A DNA stretch of 38,024 nt from Trebouxia sp. TZW2008 (GCA_002118135.1 BDIU01000041.1:1-38024); one strand, 5' to 3'; counted from the first letter of the stretch, positions 1 to 11,705 are shown. Program-made: numbers and translations. The notes: generated by a model from the sequence alone, not told the origin.

Positions 1-990
<990 letters not shown>

Positions 991-1334
991 TTTGATTTGT
1001 AAAAGAAAGAACTTTTTAAAAACCATACCTTTAAAAAAAAACGAAAATAATTCTACGTTATAGCTTTTTTTGTATCTTTTCCTTTAAAAAAAAAAAAGAA
1101 AAAAGATTTCTATTTTTTAAGGAATTGTACCTTTTCCTTTGTTTGTTTTTATTTTTTTGGTTTTTGGTTTTGGTTGTGCTTACCCCTGTATCTTACACCC
1201 TGTCTCCCAGTACCCCTAAAAAAATAATCCCTGAAAAGATAATCCCTGAAAAAACTTTTCCCGAAAGCTATTTACCCTTTGTTTTTTTATCTTTTCGGGG
1301 AAAGCCCGGAAAAGCTTCTCCCTGAAAAGACTCT
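991..1334. other. AT-rich spacer after psbI
   Basis: There is no recognisable gene. The first 130 bases are A/T-rich with long A and T runs. From about 1190 degenerate mosaic words appear, such as AATCCCTGAAAAGAT and CTTTTCCCGAAAG. These look like mutated copies of the intergenic repeat family and mark the edge of the next tract. Confidence 0.7.
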
Positions 1335-2560
1335 CTAATCTTCTTGTAAAAAGGGATACTCTCCCGTATCTTTTCGGGATACTCTCCCGAATCTTTTCCC
1401 GGATACTATTCCGAATCTTTTACTGGATACTCTTTCGAATCTTTTCCCGGATACTATTCCGAATCTTTTACTGGATACTACCTCAAATCTTTTCCCGGAT
1501 TCTACCCCGAATCTTTTACCGAAGCTTGTATACCGAAAAGATACGGGGTACAAGCTTCGGTAAAAGATTCGGAAAGTCTAGTACCCCGAAAAGATACTAC
1601 GAAGGGATACGAGAAAAGTCTCGAAGGGATACGAGAAAAGTCTCGAAGGGATACGAGAAAAGTCTCCCCGTACCCCGAAGGGATACTACCCCTATACCCC
1701 TTCGGGGTACGGGGTACCGGATACTACCCCTATACCCCGGAGGGGTACCGGGAGACTTTTCTCGTATCCCTTCGTAGTATCTTTTCGGGGTACAAGCTTC
1801 GGAAAGTCTTTTCGGGGTAGTATCCGGAAGGGATACTCCTAAGGGATACGAAGAGTTTCTCGAAGGGATACGAATCCTTTTCGGTAAAAGCTTCGGAAAG
1901 TCTTTTCGGGGTAAAGTCTAGTACCCCGAAAAGCTTCGGTAAGGGGTATAGGGGTAGTATCCGGTACCCCGAAAAGCTTCGGTAAGGGGTATAGGGGTAG
2001 TATCCGGTACCCCTTCGGGGTAGTATCCGGTACCCCTTCGGGGTATAGGGGTAGTATCCGGTACCCCTATACCCCGAAGGGGTACCGGATACGGTAAGGG
2101 GTAAAGTCTTTTCGGGGTATAGGGGTAGTATCCCGAAAAGATACGGGGTATAAAGGTATAGCGGTATTGGGGTATAGGGGTAGAGGGAAGTATCCCTTTT
2201 TCTCTTTTTTCAAAAAGGGGAAAGACTTTTCGAAGTATAGGGGGAAGTCTTTTCGGGGTGTTGTACCCCAAAGGAGGTTTCTTTTCGGGGTAAAGTCTAG
2301 TACGAAGGGATACGAGAAAAGTCTCGAAGGGATACGAAGAGCTTCTCCCAGTACGAAGGGATACGAGAAAAGTCTCGAAGGGATACGAGAAAAGTCTCGA
2401 AGGGATACGAAGAGCTTCTCGAAGGGATACGAAAAAAGTCTCGAAGGGATACGAGAAAAGTCTCCCGGAGAAGCTTCTCCCGGTACCCCTCCGGGGTATA
2501 GGGGTATAGGGGTATAGGGGTATAGGGGTAAAAGGTAGATATCTTTTGGGGTACCAAGAA
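1335..2560. repeat. Mosaic palindromic repeat tract 2
   Basis: No gene seen. The tract opens with the 24-bp array and continues with words such as GATACGAGAAAAGTCTC, GGTACCGGATACTACCCC and TATAGGGGTAG. A pyrimidine/purine hairpin element (CCCTTTTTCTC then AAAAAGGGGAAAG) lies at about 2189-2226 and has a diverged copy near 5217-5250. Both orientations of each word occur. Confidence 0.9.
1389..1532. repeat. 24-bp tandem array, about 6 copies
   Basis: The motif GAATCTTTT recurs at 1389, 1413, 1437, 1461, about 1485 and 1509, giving a strict 24-bp period. Alternate units end in CCCGGATACTATTCC or ACTGGATACTC. Because 24 is a multiple of three, the minus strand reads through as an eight-residue repeat, which is a by-product and not a gene. 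The units are words of the surrounding mosaic family. Confidence 0.85.
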
Positions 2561-2979
2561 AAAAAAACATTACCTTTGCACAACAAAAAAATGCTTCGCA
2601 CAACCAAAGAAAAAAGACCTCTTAAAGAAAAAAAAGAAAAGAAAGAAAACATAAACCTGAAAAAGAAAGAAAAAACAAAATAAAAATATAAAGATCAAAA
2701 AAGAGCTTTTCCAAAAAGTTATAAAACATATAGTGTTGATAAATGTTTAATTGTTTAATTAAAAAAAAGAGAGCTTTTTTTAATCTTTTTAGATAATTAT
2801 CGTAACCCTTGTTTTAACAAAGCTTCAGGGTTTTTTTGTAAAAACTTACAACGAAAAACTTACAATACAATACTAAAAACTTAGTAGAAACAAAAAAGGC
2901 TTACTTTTTGTTGATATTACACTCTTTTTGTTTATCAACAGGTTTTTTTTATACAAAATTAATTTATTAATCTATTAAT
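2561..2979. other. AT-rich leader region of rps18
   Basis: This is an island of about 420 bases without mosaic words. It is A/T-rich with no reading frame of note. It probably carries the promoter and 5' leader of rps18, but no convincing -35/-10 pair was found. A small inverted repeat close to the gene is listed separately. Confidence 0.6.
2909..2940 (+). promoter_or_regulatory. Leader hairpin upstream of rps18
   Basis: TGTTGATA (2909-2916) and TATCAACA (2933-2940) are perfect complements separated by a 16-nt loop, 39 nt before the rps18 start. Hairpins in plastid 5' leaders often affect mRNA stability or translation. That role is inferred here. Confidence 0.4.
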
Positions 2980-3393
2980 ATGAACTTTTCAAAACCAAAA
3001 ACAAAACCAAAACGTTTCAAACGTATTAAATATTTCATAAGAAAAAAGACGTTTTTTCCTCGTATAACACCTATTCTTCTTCGGAATTCTAAATCAGTTG
3101 TTCAGTCAGTTACTAAAGTTTCTTCTATAAAATCAAAGTATAAAAAAGGAATTATAGACTATAAAAATGTTGTTTTGTTAAGAAAATATGTAACACCTGA
3201 GGGTAAAATAATACCTAAACGAATAACTCATTTAACTGCAAAACAGCAACGTTATATGGCGAGAGCCATTAAACACGCTAGACTGATGGGGTTTCTTCCT
3301 TTTATGAGTGTAGCTAAATCAAAGTATAAACCAGAAAAAAGCCTTTATTATCATCCAACTATCCCTGATATTCCTGATAAAAAAAAGCGTTAA
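2980..3393 (+). CDS. rps18: 30S ribosomal protein S18, plastid
   Basis: S18 is a small-subunit ribosomal protein that binds the central 16S rRNA domain as a partner of S6. The 137-residue product has a lysine/arginine-rich N-terminal extension (residues 1-56) followed by the conserved S18 core (about 57-110). The core contains IDYKNVVLLRKYVTPEGKI and RITHLTAKQQRYMARAIKHA, then RLMGFLPF. A basic tail ends in KKKR. Bacterial S18 is about 75 residues; extended forms are common in green algal plastids, so the extra length is not alarming. The ATG at 2980 is the first in-frame start after an A/T-rich leader. The gene stands alone between repeat tracts. No strong Shine-Dalgarno is visible. Confidence 0.95.
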   Translation: MNFSKPKTKPKRFKRIKYFIRKKTFFPRITPILLRNSKSVVQSVTKVSSIKSKYKKGIIDYKNVVLLRKYVTPEGKIIPKRITHLTAKQQRYMARAIKHARLMGFLPFMSVAKSKYKPEKSLYYHPTIPDIPDKKKR

Positions 3394-3650
3394 ATCTTTT
3401 TTCGAGAAGAGCCGACCCGATAAAAAAAGCCGATAAAAAGATACGCGAAGATTTTCTTTTTAGAAAACCTTTTTTTGAAAAGATAAAAGAATGCACGAAG
3501 ATTTTCTTTTAAAAAAGGATGCGCTAGTTAAAGGCTACTGCTTTTTTCGCTGCGAAAAAGGAATTTGTACCAACTGCAAGGAAATGTTTTTCTTGCTTTC
3601 TCCCAGCAGCAAGATGCAATACCCCAAAAAAGGTAATCCCAGAAAAGATT
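3394..3650. other. Spacer downstream of rps18
   Basis: No gene seen. It contains GCCGACCCGATAAAAAAAG next to a near repeat (GCCGATAAAAAGATACG) and two copies of GAAGATTTTCTTTT. From about 3560 there is a diverged member of the family TTGCTGTTGGTACAAA (here GTACCAACTGCAAGG, then CAGCAGCAAGATGCAA). Mosaic repeats begin at about 3640. Confidence 0.55.
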
Positions 3651-6600
3651 ATCTCAGAAAAGATAAAAAGACTTACCCCGTATCTTTTCGGGATACTACC
3701 CCGAAAAGATACTACCCCGAAAAGATACTACCCCTATACCCCTTCGGGGTACGGGGAGACTTTTCTCGTATCCCTTCGTACTAGACTTTACCCCGTATCT
3801 TTTACCGTATCCCTTCCGGATACTACCCCGAAAAGATACTACCCCGAAAAGATACTACCCCTATACCCCTTCGGGGTACGGGGAGAAAAGGATTCCGGGT
3901 ACTAGACTTTACCCCGAATCTTTTCCCGGATACTACCCCGAAAAGATACTACCCCTATACCCCTTCGGGGTACTGGGTACTAGACTTTACCCCAAAAAGA
4001 CTTTACCCCTATACCCCTATACCCGGAGAAGCTTCTCCCCTTCGGGGTAGTATCCGGTACCCCGAAAAGCTTCGGTAAGGGGTATAGGGGTATAGGGGTA
4101 CGGGGAGAAAAGGATTCGTATCCCTTCGAGAAGCTCTTCGTATCCCGAAAAGATACGAGAAGCTCTTCGTATCCCTTCGAGACTTTTCTCGTATCCCTTC
4201 GAGAAGCTTTTCCGGGTACCGGATACTACCCCGTATCCTTTCGGGATACTACCCCGAATCTTTTCCCGGATACTACCCCGAAAAGATAACCCGAAGCTTT
4301 TCGGGGTACTAGGCTTTACCCCGTATCTTTTCGGGAGACTACCCCTATACCCCGAAGGGGTACCGGATACTACCCCGAAGGGATACTACCCCGAAGGGGT
4401 ACCGGATACTACCCCTATACCCCTTACCGTATCCCTTACCGAAAAGGATTCGTATCCCTTCGAGAAGCTCTTCGTATCCCGAAAAGATACGAGAAGCTCT
4501 TCGTATCCCGAAAAGATACGAGAAGCTCTTCGTATCCCGAAGAGATACGAGAAGCTCTTCGTATCCCGAAAAGATACGAGAAGCTTTTCGTCTCCCTTCG
4601 TACCGGGAGAAGCTTTTCCGGGTACCGGATACTACCCCGAATCTTTTCCCGGATACTACCCCTATACCCCTATACCCCTATACCCCGGAGGGGTACCGGG
4701 AGAAGCTCTTCCGGGTACCGGGTACTATACTTCCCGAAGCTTTTACCAAAAAGGATTCCGGGAGACTTTTTTCGTATCCCTTAGGAGTATCCCTTCCGGA
4801 GACTACCCCTATACCCCTTACCGAAGCTTTTCGGGGTACTAGACTTTACCCCAAAGGGATACTACCTTGAATCTTTTACCGGATACTACCTTGAAAAGAC
4901 TTCCCGAAGCTTTTACCGAAAAGGATTCCGGGAGAAGCTCTTCCTATCCCGTATCTTTTCGGAATGCGTACGGGGAGAAAAGGATTCCGAGAAGCTCTTC
5001 CGGTTACAGACTTTACCCCTATACCCCGAAGGGGTACCGGATACTACCCCTATACCCCGAAGGGGTACCGGATACTACCCCGAAAAGATACTACCCCGAA
5101 AAGATAAGCCGAAGCTTTTACCGAAAAGGATTCCGGGAGAAGCTCTTCGTATCCCTTCGTACTAGACTTTACCCCGTATCTTTTCGGGGTAGTACCCCTT
5201 AGGGGAATAGGGGAGTATCCCTTTTTCTCTTTTTTTAAAAAAGGGAAAGGCTTTTCGGAGTATAGGGTAAAGGTTGTACCCCTTACCGTATCCGGAAGGG
5301 ATACGAGAAACTTCTCCCGGAATACTTTTCGGTAAAAGCTTCGGCTTATCTTTTCGGGGTAGTATCCCTTCGAGAAGCTCTTCGTATCCCTTCGAAAAGC
5401 TCTTCGTACCCCTTCGAGAAGCTCTTCGTATCCCTTCGAGAAGCTTTTCGTATCCCTTCGAGAAGCTTTTCGTATCCCTTGGTATAGGGGTAAAGTCTAG
5501 TACCCAGTACCCCGAAGGGGTATAGGGGTAGTATCTTTTCGGGGTAGTATCCGGAAAGGGATACGAGAAGCTTCTCCCGGAATCCTTTTCTCCCCGTACC
5601 CCTATACCCCTATACCCCTTCGGGGTACGGGGAGAAAAGGATTCCGGGTATAGGGGTATAAAGGTACGGGGTACCGGATACTACCTCTATACCCCGAAGG
5701 GGTACTAGACTTTACCCCTATACCCCGAAGGGGTACCGGATACTACCCCGAATCTTTTACCGGATACTACCCCGAAAGGATAACCCGAAGCTTTTACCGA
5801 AAAGGATTCCGGGAGAAGCTCTTCGTATCCCTTCGTATAGGGGTAAAGTCTAGTACCCCTTCGGGGTAGTATCTTTTCGGGGTAGTATCTTTTCGGGGTA
5901 AAGTCTAGTACGAAGGGATACGAGAAAAGTCTCGAAGGGATACGAAGAGCTTCGGTAAGGGATACGGTAAGGGGTATAGGGGTAGTATCCGGTACCCCGA
6001 AGGGATACTCCCCTATACCCCTATACCCGGAAGGGATTCTCCCCGTACCCCGAAGGGGTATAGGGGTATAGGGGTACGGGGAGAAAAGGATTCCGGGAGA
6101 CTTTTCTCGTACCCCTTCGTATAGGGGTAAAGTCTAGTACCCGGAAGAGCTTCTCCCGGTACCCGGTACCCCGAAAAGATACGGGGTAGTATCCCTTCGG
6201 GGTATAGGGGTAAAGTCTTTTCGGGGTACAAGCTTCGGTAAAAGCTTCGGAAAGTCTTTTCGGGGTAAAGTCTAGTACCCCGAAAAGCTTCGGAAAGTCT
6301 AGTACGAAGGGATACGAGAAAAGTCTCCCGGAATCCTTTTCTCCCGGTACCCCGAAAAGATACGGGGTAGTATTCCTTCGGGGTATAGGGGTAGTATCCG
6401 GAATCCTTTACGGTAAAAGCTTCGGAAAGTCTAGTACCCCTTTACCCCTTCGGGGTACAAGCTTCGGGTTATCTTTTCGGGGTAGTATCCGGTACCCCGT
6501 ACCCCGAAGGGGTATAGGGGTAGTATCCGGTACCCCTTCGGGGTAGTATCCCTTCGGGGTATAGGGGTAGTATCCGGGAAAAGATTCGGGGTAGTATCCC

Positions 6601-7050
6601 GAAAAGATACGGGGTAGTATCCGGGAAAAGATACGGGGTAGTATCCGGGAAAAGATTCGGGGTAGTATCCGGGAAAAGATTCGGGGTAAAGTCTAGTACG
6701 AAGGGATACGAGAAAAGTCTCCCCGTACCCCGAAGGGGTATAGGGGTAGTATATTTTCGGGGTAGTATCCCTTCCTATCCCTTCCTATCTTTTTTTATCC
6801 CTTCTTACCCCTTCCTATCCCTTCCTATCCCTTCCTATCCCTTCCTATCCCTTCCTATCCCTTCCTATCCCTTCCTCTCCCTTCCTATCCCTTCCTATCC
6901 CTTTTTATCCCTTCCTACCCCTTCCTATCCCTTCTTATCCCTTCCTATCCCCTCGTATCCCTTCGGGGAAAGGTTTTTCGAGGTATGGGGAAAGTCTGGT
7001 ACCCCTTCGGGGTAAAGGTTAGTCTCTTTGTACCCCGAAAAGATACGGGG
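3640..7050. repeat. Mosaic palindromic repeat tract 3 (3.4 kb)
   Basis: This is the longest gene-free stretch in the first third of the window. It is composed almost wholly of the mosaic words in shifting order: TACCCCGAAAAGA, TACCCCGAAGGGG, TACCGGA, TACTAGACTT, GAGAAGCTCTTCGTATCCC and others. Orientation switches several times; for example, C-rich words dominate 3680-4700 and G-rich words dominate 6100-6760. It ends in a 10-bp tandem array. Frames of 70-110 codons here are repeat artefacts. Confidence 0.92.
6767..6965. repeat. 10-bp tandem array (TATCCCTTCC), about 19 copies
   Basis: CTTCCTATCC repeats in register every 10 bases from 6771 to about 6960, with point variants (CTTCTTACCC, TTTTTTATCC, CTTCCTCTCC). 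The unit resembles the mosaic word TATCCCTTCG(T/A), which continues on both sides, so the array appears to be an expansion of one word. Confidence 0.9.
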
Positions 7051-7180
7051 TAAGGTAAAAACACAATACAAGATTTAACAAAACATTTATTTAAAAAAAA
7101 ACCAAGTAAAAAAACCTCTTATATTTCAGGGTTTGTTTTCACGTTAAAAGAGATTGAGAGATTGCTTAAAAAAAACATGT

Positions 7181-7205
7181 TTTTATTTTGTTTTGCAAAA
7201 TAAAA
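7181..7205 (+). promoter_or_regulatory. Leader hairpin upstream of rps14
   Basis: TTTTATTTTG (7181-7190) and CAAAATAAAA (7196-7205) form a perfect 10-bp A/T-rich stem with a 5-nt loop, ending 43 nt before the rps14 start. It is probably a 5' leader structure. A TATAAT-like hexamer at 7229-7234 lies too close to the ATG to be a convincing -10 box. Confidence 0.4.
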
Positions 7206-7248
7206 CCAAATATTACGATGTATATCTTTATAATATATTTTTACAGTT

Positions 7249-7551
7249 ATGGCCAAGAAAAGTATGATTGAGCGTGAAAAGAAACGCAAATCTTTAGTTA
7301 TTAAGTATGCAAAAAAACGAAACAATTATAAACAAGACATTAAAAAAAGCTCTTTTTTAGAAGAAAAACTAGAGATTCATCGAAAATTACAACGTCTTCC
7401 TCGAAACAGTGCTCCTGTTCGACTTCATAACAGGTGTTTAATTACAGGACGGCCTAAGGGGTTTTACCGCTTTTTTGGGCTTTCTAGACACCTTTTACGT
7501 GAGATGGCTCATAATTGTCTTTTACCTGGTGTAACTAAATCTAGTTGGTAG
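7249..7551 (+). CDS. rps14: 30S ribosomal protein S14, plastid
   Basis: S14 is a small-subunit ribosomal protein of the 30S head. The product has exactly 100 residues, the normal plastid length. It starts [13 protein letters not shown] and carries the signature [20 protein letters not shown] at residues 50-69, followed by [18 protein letters not shown]. It ends in the family-typical [10 protein letters not shown]. This is the zinc-free form: the pattern of paired CxxC motifs is absent. The start at 7249 matches the conserved N-terminus. The gene is isolated, with an A/T-rich leader and a short hairpin overlapping the stop codon. No oddities were seen in the coding sequence. Confidence 0.97.
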   Translation: MAKKSMIEREKKRKSLVIKYAKKRNNYKQDIKKSSFLEEKLEIHRKLQRLPRNSAPVRLHNRCLITGRPKGFYRFFGLSRHLLREMAHNCLLPGVTKSSW

Positions 7552-7580
7552 TTTTCAATAAACAGAAAACTTTGTTTTTT
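7550..7580 (+). terminator. 3' hairpin overlapping the rps14 stop codon
   Basis: AGTTTTC (7550-7556, its first two bases in the TAG stop) pairs perfectly with GAAAACT (7565-7571) over an 8-nt loop and is followed by TTGTTTTTT. It looks like a terminator or an mRNA 3'-end processing hairpin. Plastid 3' hairpins usually act as exonuclease barriers. Confidence 0.45.
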
Positions 7581-7760
7581 ATAAGCTTTTAAAAGTTCTT
7601 TTTTCAATTCTTTTAAAAAAGTTTACAAATCAATAAGGTTAAAAAAAGGATTTTCTTTAAAAAAAAAGCTTTTTTAAAAGGATTTCCTTGCTGTTGGTAC
7701 AAACAGAGCAGCTTTCTTTAGCTCTGTTAAAATCTTTTTTTAAAAAGGATCTCTTTTCTT

Positions 7761-7872
7761 TCTTACAAAAAAGCATCTTTTTCTTTTTTGCAAAAAGATA
7801 TCTTTTTCTTTTTTACAAAAGGGCATCTTTTTCTTTTTTACAAAAGGGCATCTTTTTCTTTTTTACAAAAAA
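7761..7872. repeat. 25-bp tandem array, about 4 copies
   Basis: The unit GCATCTTTTTC followed by TTTTTTACAAAAGG repeats every 25 bases (clear starts at 7823 and 7848, with diverged copies before and after). It is pyrimidine-rich and unrelated to the GC-rich mosaic. It is bracketed by two copies of TTGCTGTTGGTACAAA (7687 and 7889). Confidence 0.75.
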
Positions 7873-7920
7873 AAAGGAAGGATTTTTTTGCTGTTGGTAC
7901 AAAGAGAGCAGTCTTCTTTT

Positions 7921-10450
7921 CCGAGTACGGGGTACCAAGAAGCCGAAAAGACCCGACTTACCCCGAAAAACCTTTTCCCTATACCTCAAAAAACCTTTAC
8001 CCTATACCCCGAAGAAGTACTACCCCTATACCCCGAAGGGGTACTAGACTTTACCCCGAAGGGATACTACCCCGAAAAGATACTACCCCGAAAGGATAAC
8101 CCGAAGCTTTTCGTATCCCTTCGTACTAGACTTTACCCAGAAAAGATACTACCCCGAAAGGATAACCCGAAGCTTTTCGTATCCCTTCGTACTAGACTTT
8201 CCGAAGCTTTTACCGAAGCTTCTACCCCGAAAAGATACTACCCCGAAGGGGTACTAGACTTTACCCCTATACGAAGGGATACGAGAAAAGTCTCCCGGAA
8301 GGGATTCGGTAAAAGCTTCGGGTTATCTTTTCGGGGTAGTATCCGGTACCCCTTCGGGGTAGTATCCGGTACCCCGTACCCCGAAGGGGTATAGGGGTAG
8401 TATCCGGTACCCCGTACCCCGAAGGGGTATAGGGGTAGTATCCCTTCGGGGTATAGGGGAGTATCCCGAAAAGATAACCCGAAGCTCTTCCGGGTAAAGG
8501 GGGGGTATCCCTTCCGGATACTACCCCAAAAAGACTTTACCCCTATACCCCGAATCTTTTACCGGATACTACCCCGAAAAGATAACCCGAAGCTTTTACC
8601 GTATCCCTTCCGGATACTACCCCTTACCGTATCCCTTACCGAAGCTCTTCCGGGTAAAGGATACTACCCCTATACCCCTATACGAAGGGATACGAGAAAA
8701 GTCTCCCCGTACCCCGAAGGGGTATTGGGGTATAGGGGAGTATCCCTTCGGGGTACTAGACTTTACCCCTATACCCCTATACCCCGAAGGGGTACCGGAT
8801 ACTACCCCGAAGGGGTACCAGATACTACCCCGAAAGGATAACCCGAAGCTTGTACCCCGAAGGGGTAAAGGGGTACTAGACTTTCCGAAGCTTTTACCGA
8901 AGCTTCTACCCCAAAAAGACTTTACCCCTATACGAAGGGATACGAGAAAAGTCTCCCGGAATCCTTTTCTCCCCGTACCCCGAAGTGGTATAGGGGTAGT
9001 ATCCCTTCGGGGTACGGGGAGAAGCTTCTCCGGGTAAAGGATACTACCCCTATACCCCGAAGGGATACTACCCCGAAGGGGTACCGGATACTACCCCGAA
9101 AAGATAACCCGAAGCTTGTACCCCGAAGGGGTAAAGGGGTACTAGACTTTCCGAAGCTTGTATCCCAAAAAGACTTTACCCCTATACAAAGGGATACGAG
9201 AAAAGTCTCCCGGAAGGGATTCGGTAAAAGCTTCGGGTTATCCTTTCGGGGTAGTATCCGGTAAAAGATTCGGGGTAGTATCCGGTACCCCGTACCCCGA
9301 AGGGGTATAGGGGTAGTATCCCTTCGGGGTAGTATCCCTTCGGGGTATAGGGGAGTATCCCGAAAAGATAACCCGAAGCTCTTCGGGGTAAAGGGGGGGT
9401 ATCCCTTCCGGATACTACCCCAAAAAGACTTTACCCCTATACCCCGGAGGGGTCCCGGGTAACGGGAGAAGCTCTTCGTATCCCTTCGAGAAGCTTTTCC
9501 GGGAGAAGCTCTTCCGGGTACCGGATACTACCCCGAAAGGATAACCCGAAGCTTTTACCGAAAAGGATTCGTATCCCTTCGAGACTTTTCTCGTATCCCT
9601 TCGTACGGGGAGTAAAGGATTCCGGATACTACCCCGAAGGGATACTACCCCGAATCTTTTACCGGATACTACCCCGAATCTTTTACCGGATACTACCCCG
9701 AAAGGATAACCCGAAGCTTTTACCGAATCCCTTCCGGAAGACTTTTCTCGTATCCCTTCGTATAGGGGTAAAGTCTTTTTGGGGTACAAGCTTCGGTAAA
9801 AGCTTCGGGAAGTCTAGTACGAAGGGAAACGAAGAGCTTCTCCCCGTACCCCGAAGGGATACTACCCCGTATCTTTTCGGGGTACCGGATACTACCCCGT
9901 ATCTTTTCGGGGTACCGGATACTACCCCTTATCTTTTCGGGGTACCGGATACTACCCCTATACCCCTATACCCCTATACCCCTATACCCCGGAGGGGTAC
10001 CGGGTACCGGGAGACTTTTCTCGTATCCCTTCGAGAAGCTTTTCGTATCCCTTCGAGACTTTTCTCGTATCCCTTCGAGAAGCTTTTCGTATCCCTTCGA
10101 GACTTTTCTCGTATCCCTTCGTACTGGACTTTACCCCAAAAAGACTTTACCCCGTATCTTTTCGGGATACTACCCCGAATCTTTTACCGGATACTACCCC
10201 GAAAGGATAACCCGAAGCTTTTACCGAAAAGGATTCGTACCCCTTCGAGACTTTTCTCGTATCCCTTCGTATAGGGGTAAAGTCTAGTACCCGGAATCCT
10301 TTTCGGTAAGGGATACGGGTTATCCTTTCGGGGTAGTATCTTTTCGGGGTAGTACCCGGTAAAAGATTCGGGGTAGTATCCAGTAAAAGATTCGGGGTAG
10401 TATCCGGAAAGGGATTACCCCCCGTATCTTTTCGGGATACTACCCCTCTC
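7921..10450. repeat. Mosaic palindromic repeat tract 4 (2.5 kb)
   Basis: No gene seen. The vocabulary matches the other tracts. A diverged long duplication is visible: about 8255-8545 and 9172-9445 share the same word order, from TTTACCCCTATAC through GAAGGGATTCGGTAAAAGC to a G7 run followed by TATCCCTTCCGGATAC. Copies differ by substitutions and by inserted or lost words. Short tandem stretches of TACCCCTA and of CGAGACTTTTCTCGTATCCC also occur (about 9955-10110). Confidence 0.9.
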
Positions 10451-11038
10451 GTATCGTGCGAAGCTCTATTATCTTTTTCTTGTTTTTTTCAAATTTGTAG
10501 AAAATCATACTAAACAAAAACGAAAAGTAAAAAAACAAAAGGCTTTTGTCCTTTCAAATAATGTGAAAAGCTTTAGTTTCTACAAACATTTTTGTTTTGT
10601 AACCTTTTCAACTCTTTTTCACAAAACGTTTTTCTTTTTGCTTAAACTATGCTATTATGTTTTTGTTGTAATATCCTTTGTTAATTTTTATCTTTAAAAG
10701 GTTTTAGTTTCTACAAATAAGACTTCTTCTTTGTAAGCCAAGAAAGCCTAAAACTTTCACTGTAAAACAAGGGCCTCTACATTGGCTAAAAACCAATTTG
10801 TATCTTTTGCTTGGCACAAAATACATTCTTTTTGTGATGAGTGAAAAAGACACTCTGTATCCCTTTCAATGTGAAATGTCGGGTCGAAATACACTCGTTT
10901 GTTTTTTATACTCTCTTTTTTTATAAAGCGTAGAAATCTGTTGAATTTTAACATTGTTCTTTACATCAAAAATTGTTATAAAAAGTCTCTTCTTTTTATA
11001 TTTTACTAAATAAAAAACTTTAAAAAGGATTTTTAATT
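10451..11038. other. Non-repeat island upstream of psaI
   Basis: About 590 bases almost free of mosaic words, with no recognised gene. It holds a direct repeat (GCTTTAGTTTCTACAAA near 10569, GTTTTAGTTTCTACAAA near 10701). Three consecutive small perfect hairpins follow: 10781-10797, 10815-10836 and 10839-10855. A 65-codon minus-strand frame (10757-10954) crosses the hairpins but matches no family I know. The region may hold the psaI promoter and leader, or an unrecognised structured RNA. Confidence 0.5.
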
Positions 11039-11149
11039 ATGGCTGCTTCTTATTTACCTTCTATTCTCGTTCCACTTGTAGGTCTTGTTTTTCCAGCAAT
11101 TGCAATGGCTTCTCTTTTTTTATATATTGAAAAAGAAGAAATTGTTTAA
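11039..11149 (+). CDS. psaI: Photosystem I reaction center subunit VIII (PsaI)
   Basis: PsaI is a small single-span thylakoid subunit of photosystem I, located near PsaL and the PSI trimer/LHCII docking side. The frame encodes 36 residues, [20 protein letters not shown] and so on, ending YIEKEEIV. A hydrophobic span covers about residues 7-30, and the acidic C-terminus is characteristic of the family. Length and sequence fit complete PsaI. The ATG at 11039 follows AAAAAGGAT, a possible weak Shine-Dalgarno about 9 nt upstream. The gene is followed at once by short-period tandem arrays. Plastid psaI is missing from core Chlorophyceae such as Chlamydomonas, so its presence informs the lineage guess. 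Confidence 0.96.
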   Translation: MAASYLPSILVPLVGLVFPAIAMASLFLYIEKEEIV

Positions 11150-11223
11150 TTCTGTAAGGCTTTTTTTATTCTAAACAAGCTTATAATACTCTTTTAACAC
11201 TTAACACTTTCTTAAAAAGAGGT

Positions 11224-11324
11224 CGTCTCCTTTCGTCCCCTTTCGTCTCCTTTCGTCTCCTTTCGTCCCCTTTCGTCCCCTTTCGTCCCCTTTCGTCTCC
11301 TTTCGTCTCCTTTCGTCTCCTTTC
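11224..11324. repeat. 10-bp tandem array (CTTTCGTCYC), about 10 copies
   Basis: TTTCGTCCCC and TTTCGTCTCC alternate irregularly in perfect 10-base register for ten units, between psaI and psaA. No coding potential. Confidence 0.92.
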
Positions 11325-11357
11325 CTTGCTGCGCGTATCTTTTCCTTTCCTTTATTT

Positions 11358-11482
11358 GTCTTTTTTTATGTAGAAAAAAAGCCCTTTCTCTGTCTTTTTT
11401 TATGTAGAAAGAAAGCTCTTTCTCTGTCCTTTTCTATGTAAAAAGAGAGCTCTTTTTCTGTCTTTTTCTATGTAGAAAGGAA
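11358..11482. repeat. 34-bp tandem array, about 3.5 copies
   Basis: GTC followed by TTTTTYTATGTAGAAA repeats at 11358, 11392, 11426 and 11460, an exact 34-bp period. Units end in AGCTCTTTCTCT. A related TATGTAGAAAG array with 60-bp units lies downstream of psaA (17355-17545), so the family brackets the gene. Confidence 0.85.
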
Positions 11483-11640
11483 AGGAGAGTCTTTTCGCAC
11501 CCTCTGTTTGTACCAACAGCAATAAAAAAGAAATGTAGAAAGTATACTAGCAAGATTAAGCACAATGTAGATACTAATGAAAGAAATAAAAGAACGTAGT
11601 ATCCCATACTCAGGAAAAAGAAATCTTTACAAACAAGGAA

Positions 11641-11705
11641 TACGGGATACGGGATACGGGATACGGTATACGGTATACGGGATACGGGATACGGGATAGG
11701 ATACG
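11641..11705. repeat. 7-bp tandem array (GGGATAC)
   Basis: About nine units of GGGATAC or GGTATAC, directly after a copy of AAATCTTTACAAACAAGG. It is the first of two arrays of the same unit before psaA. Confidence 0.88.

Noticed and set aside
6767..6965. CRISPR array
   Set aside because: Repeats are directly adjacent without unique spacers; this is a 10-bp minisatellite in a plastid genome.
10757..10954. Minus-strand 65-codon ORF in the island before psaI
   Set aside because: No family recognised, no ribosome-binding site noted, and opposite to all genes. Kept only as part of a structured-island finding.
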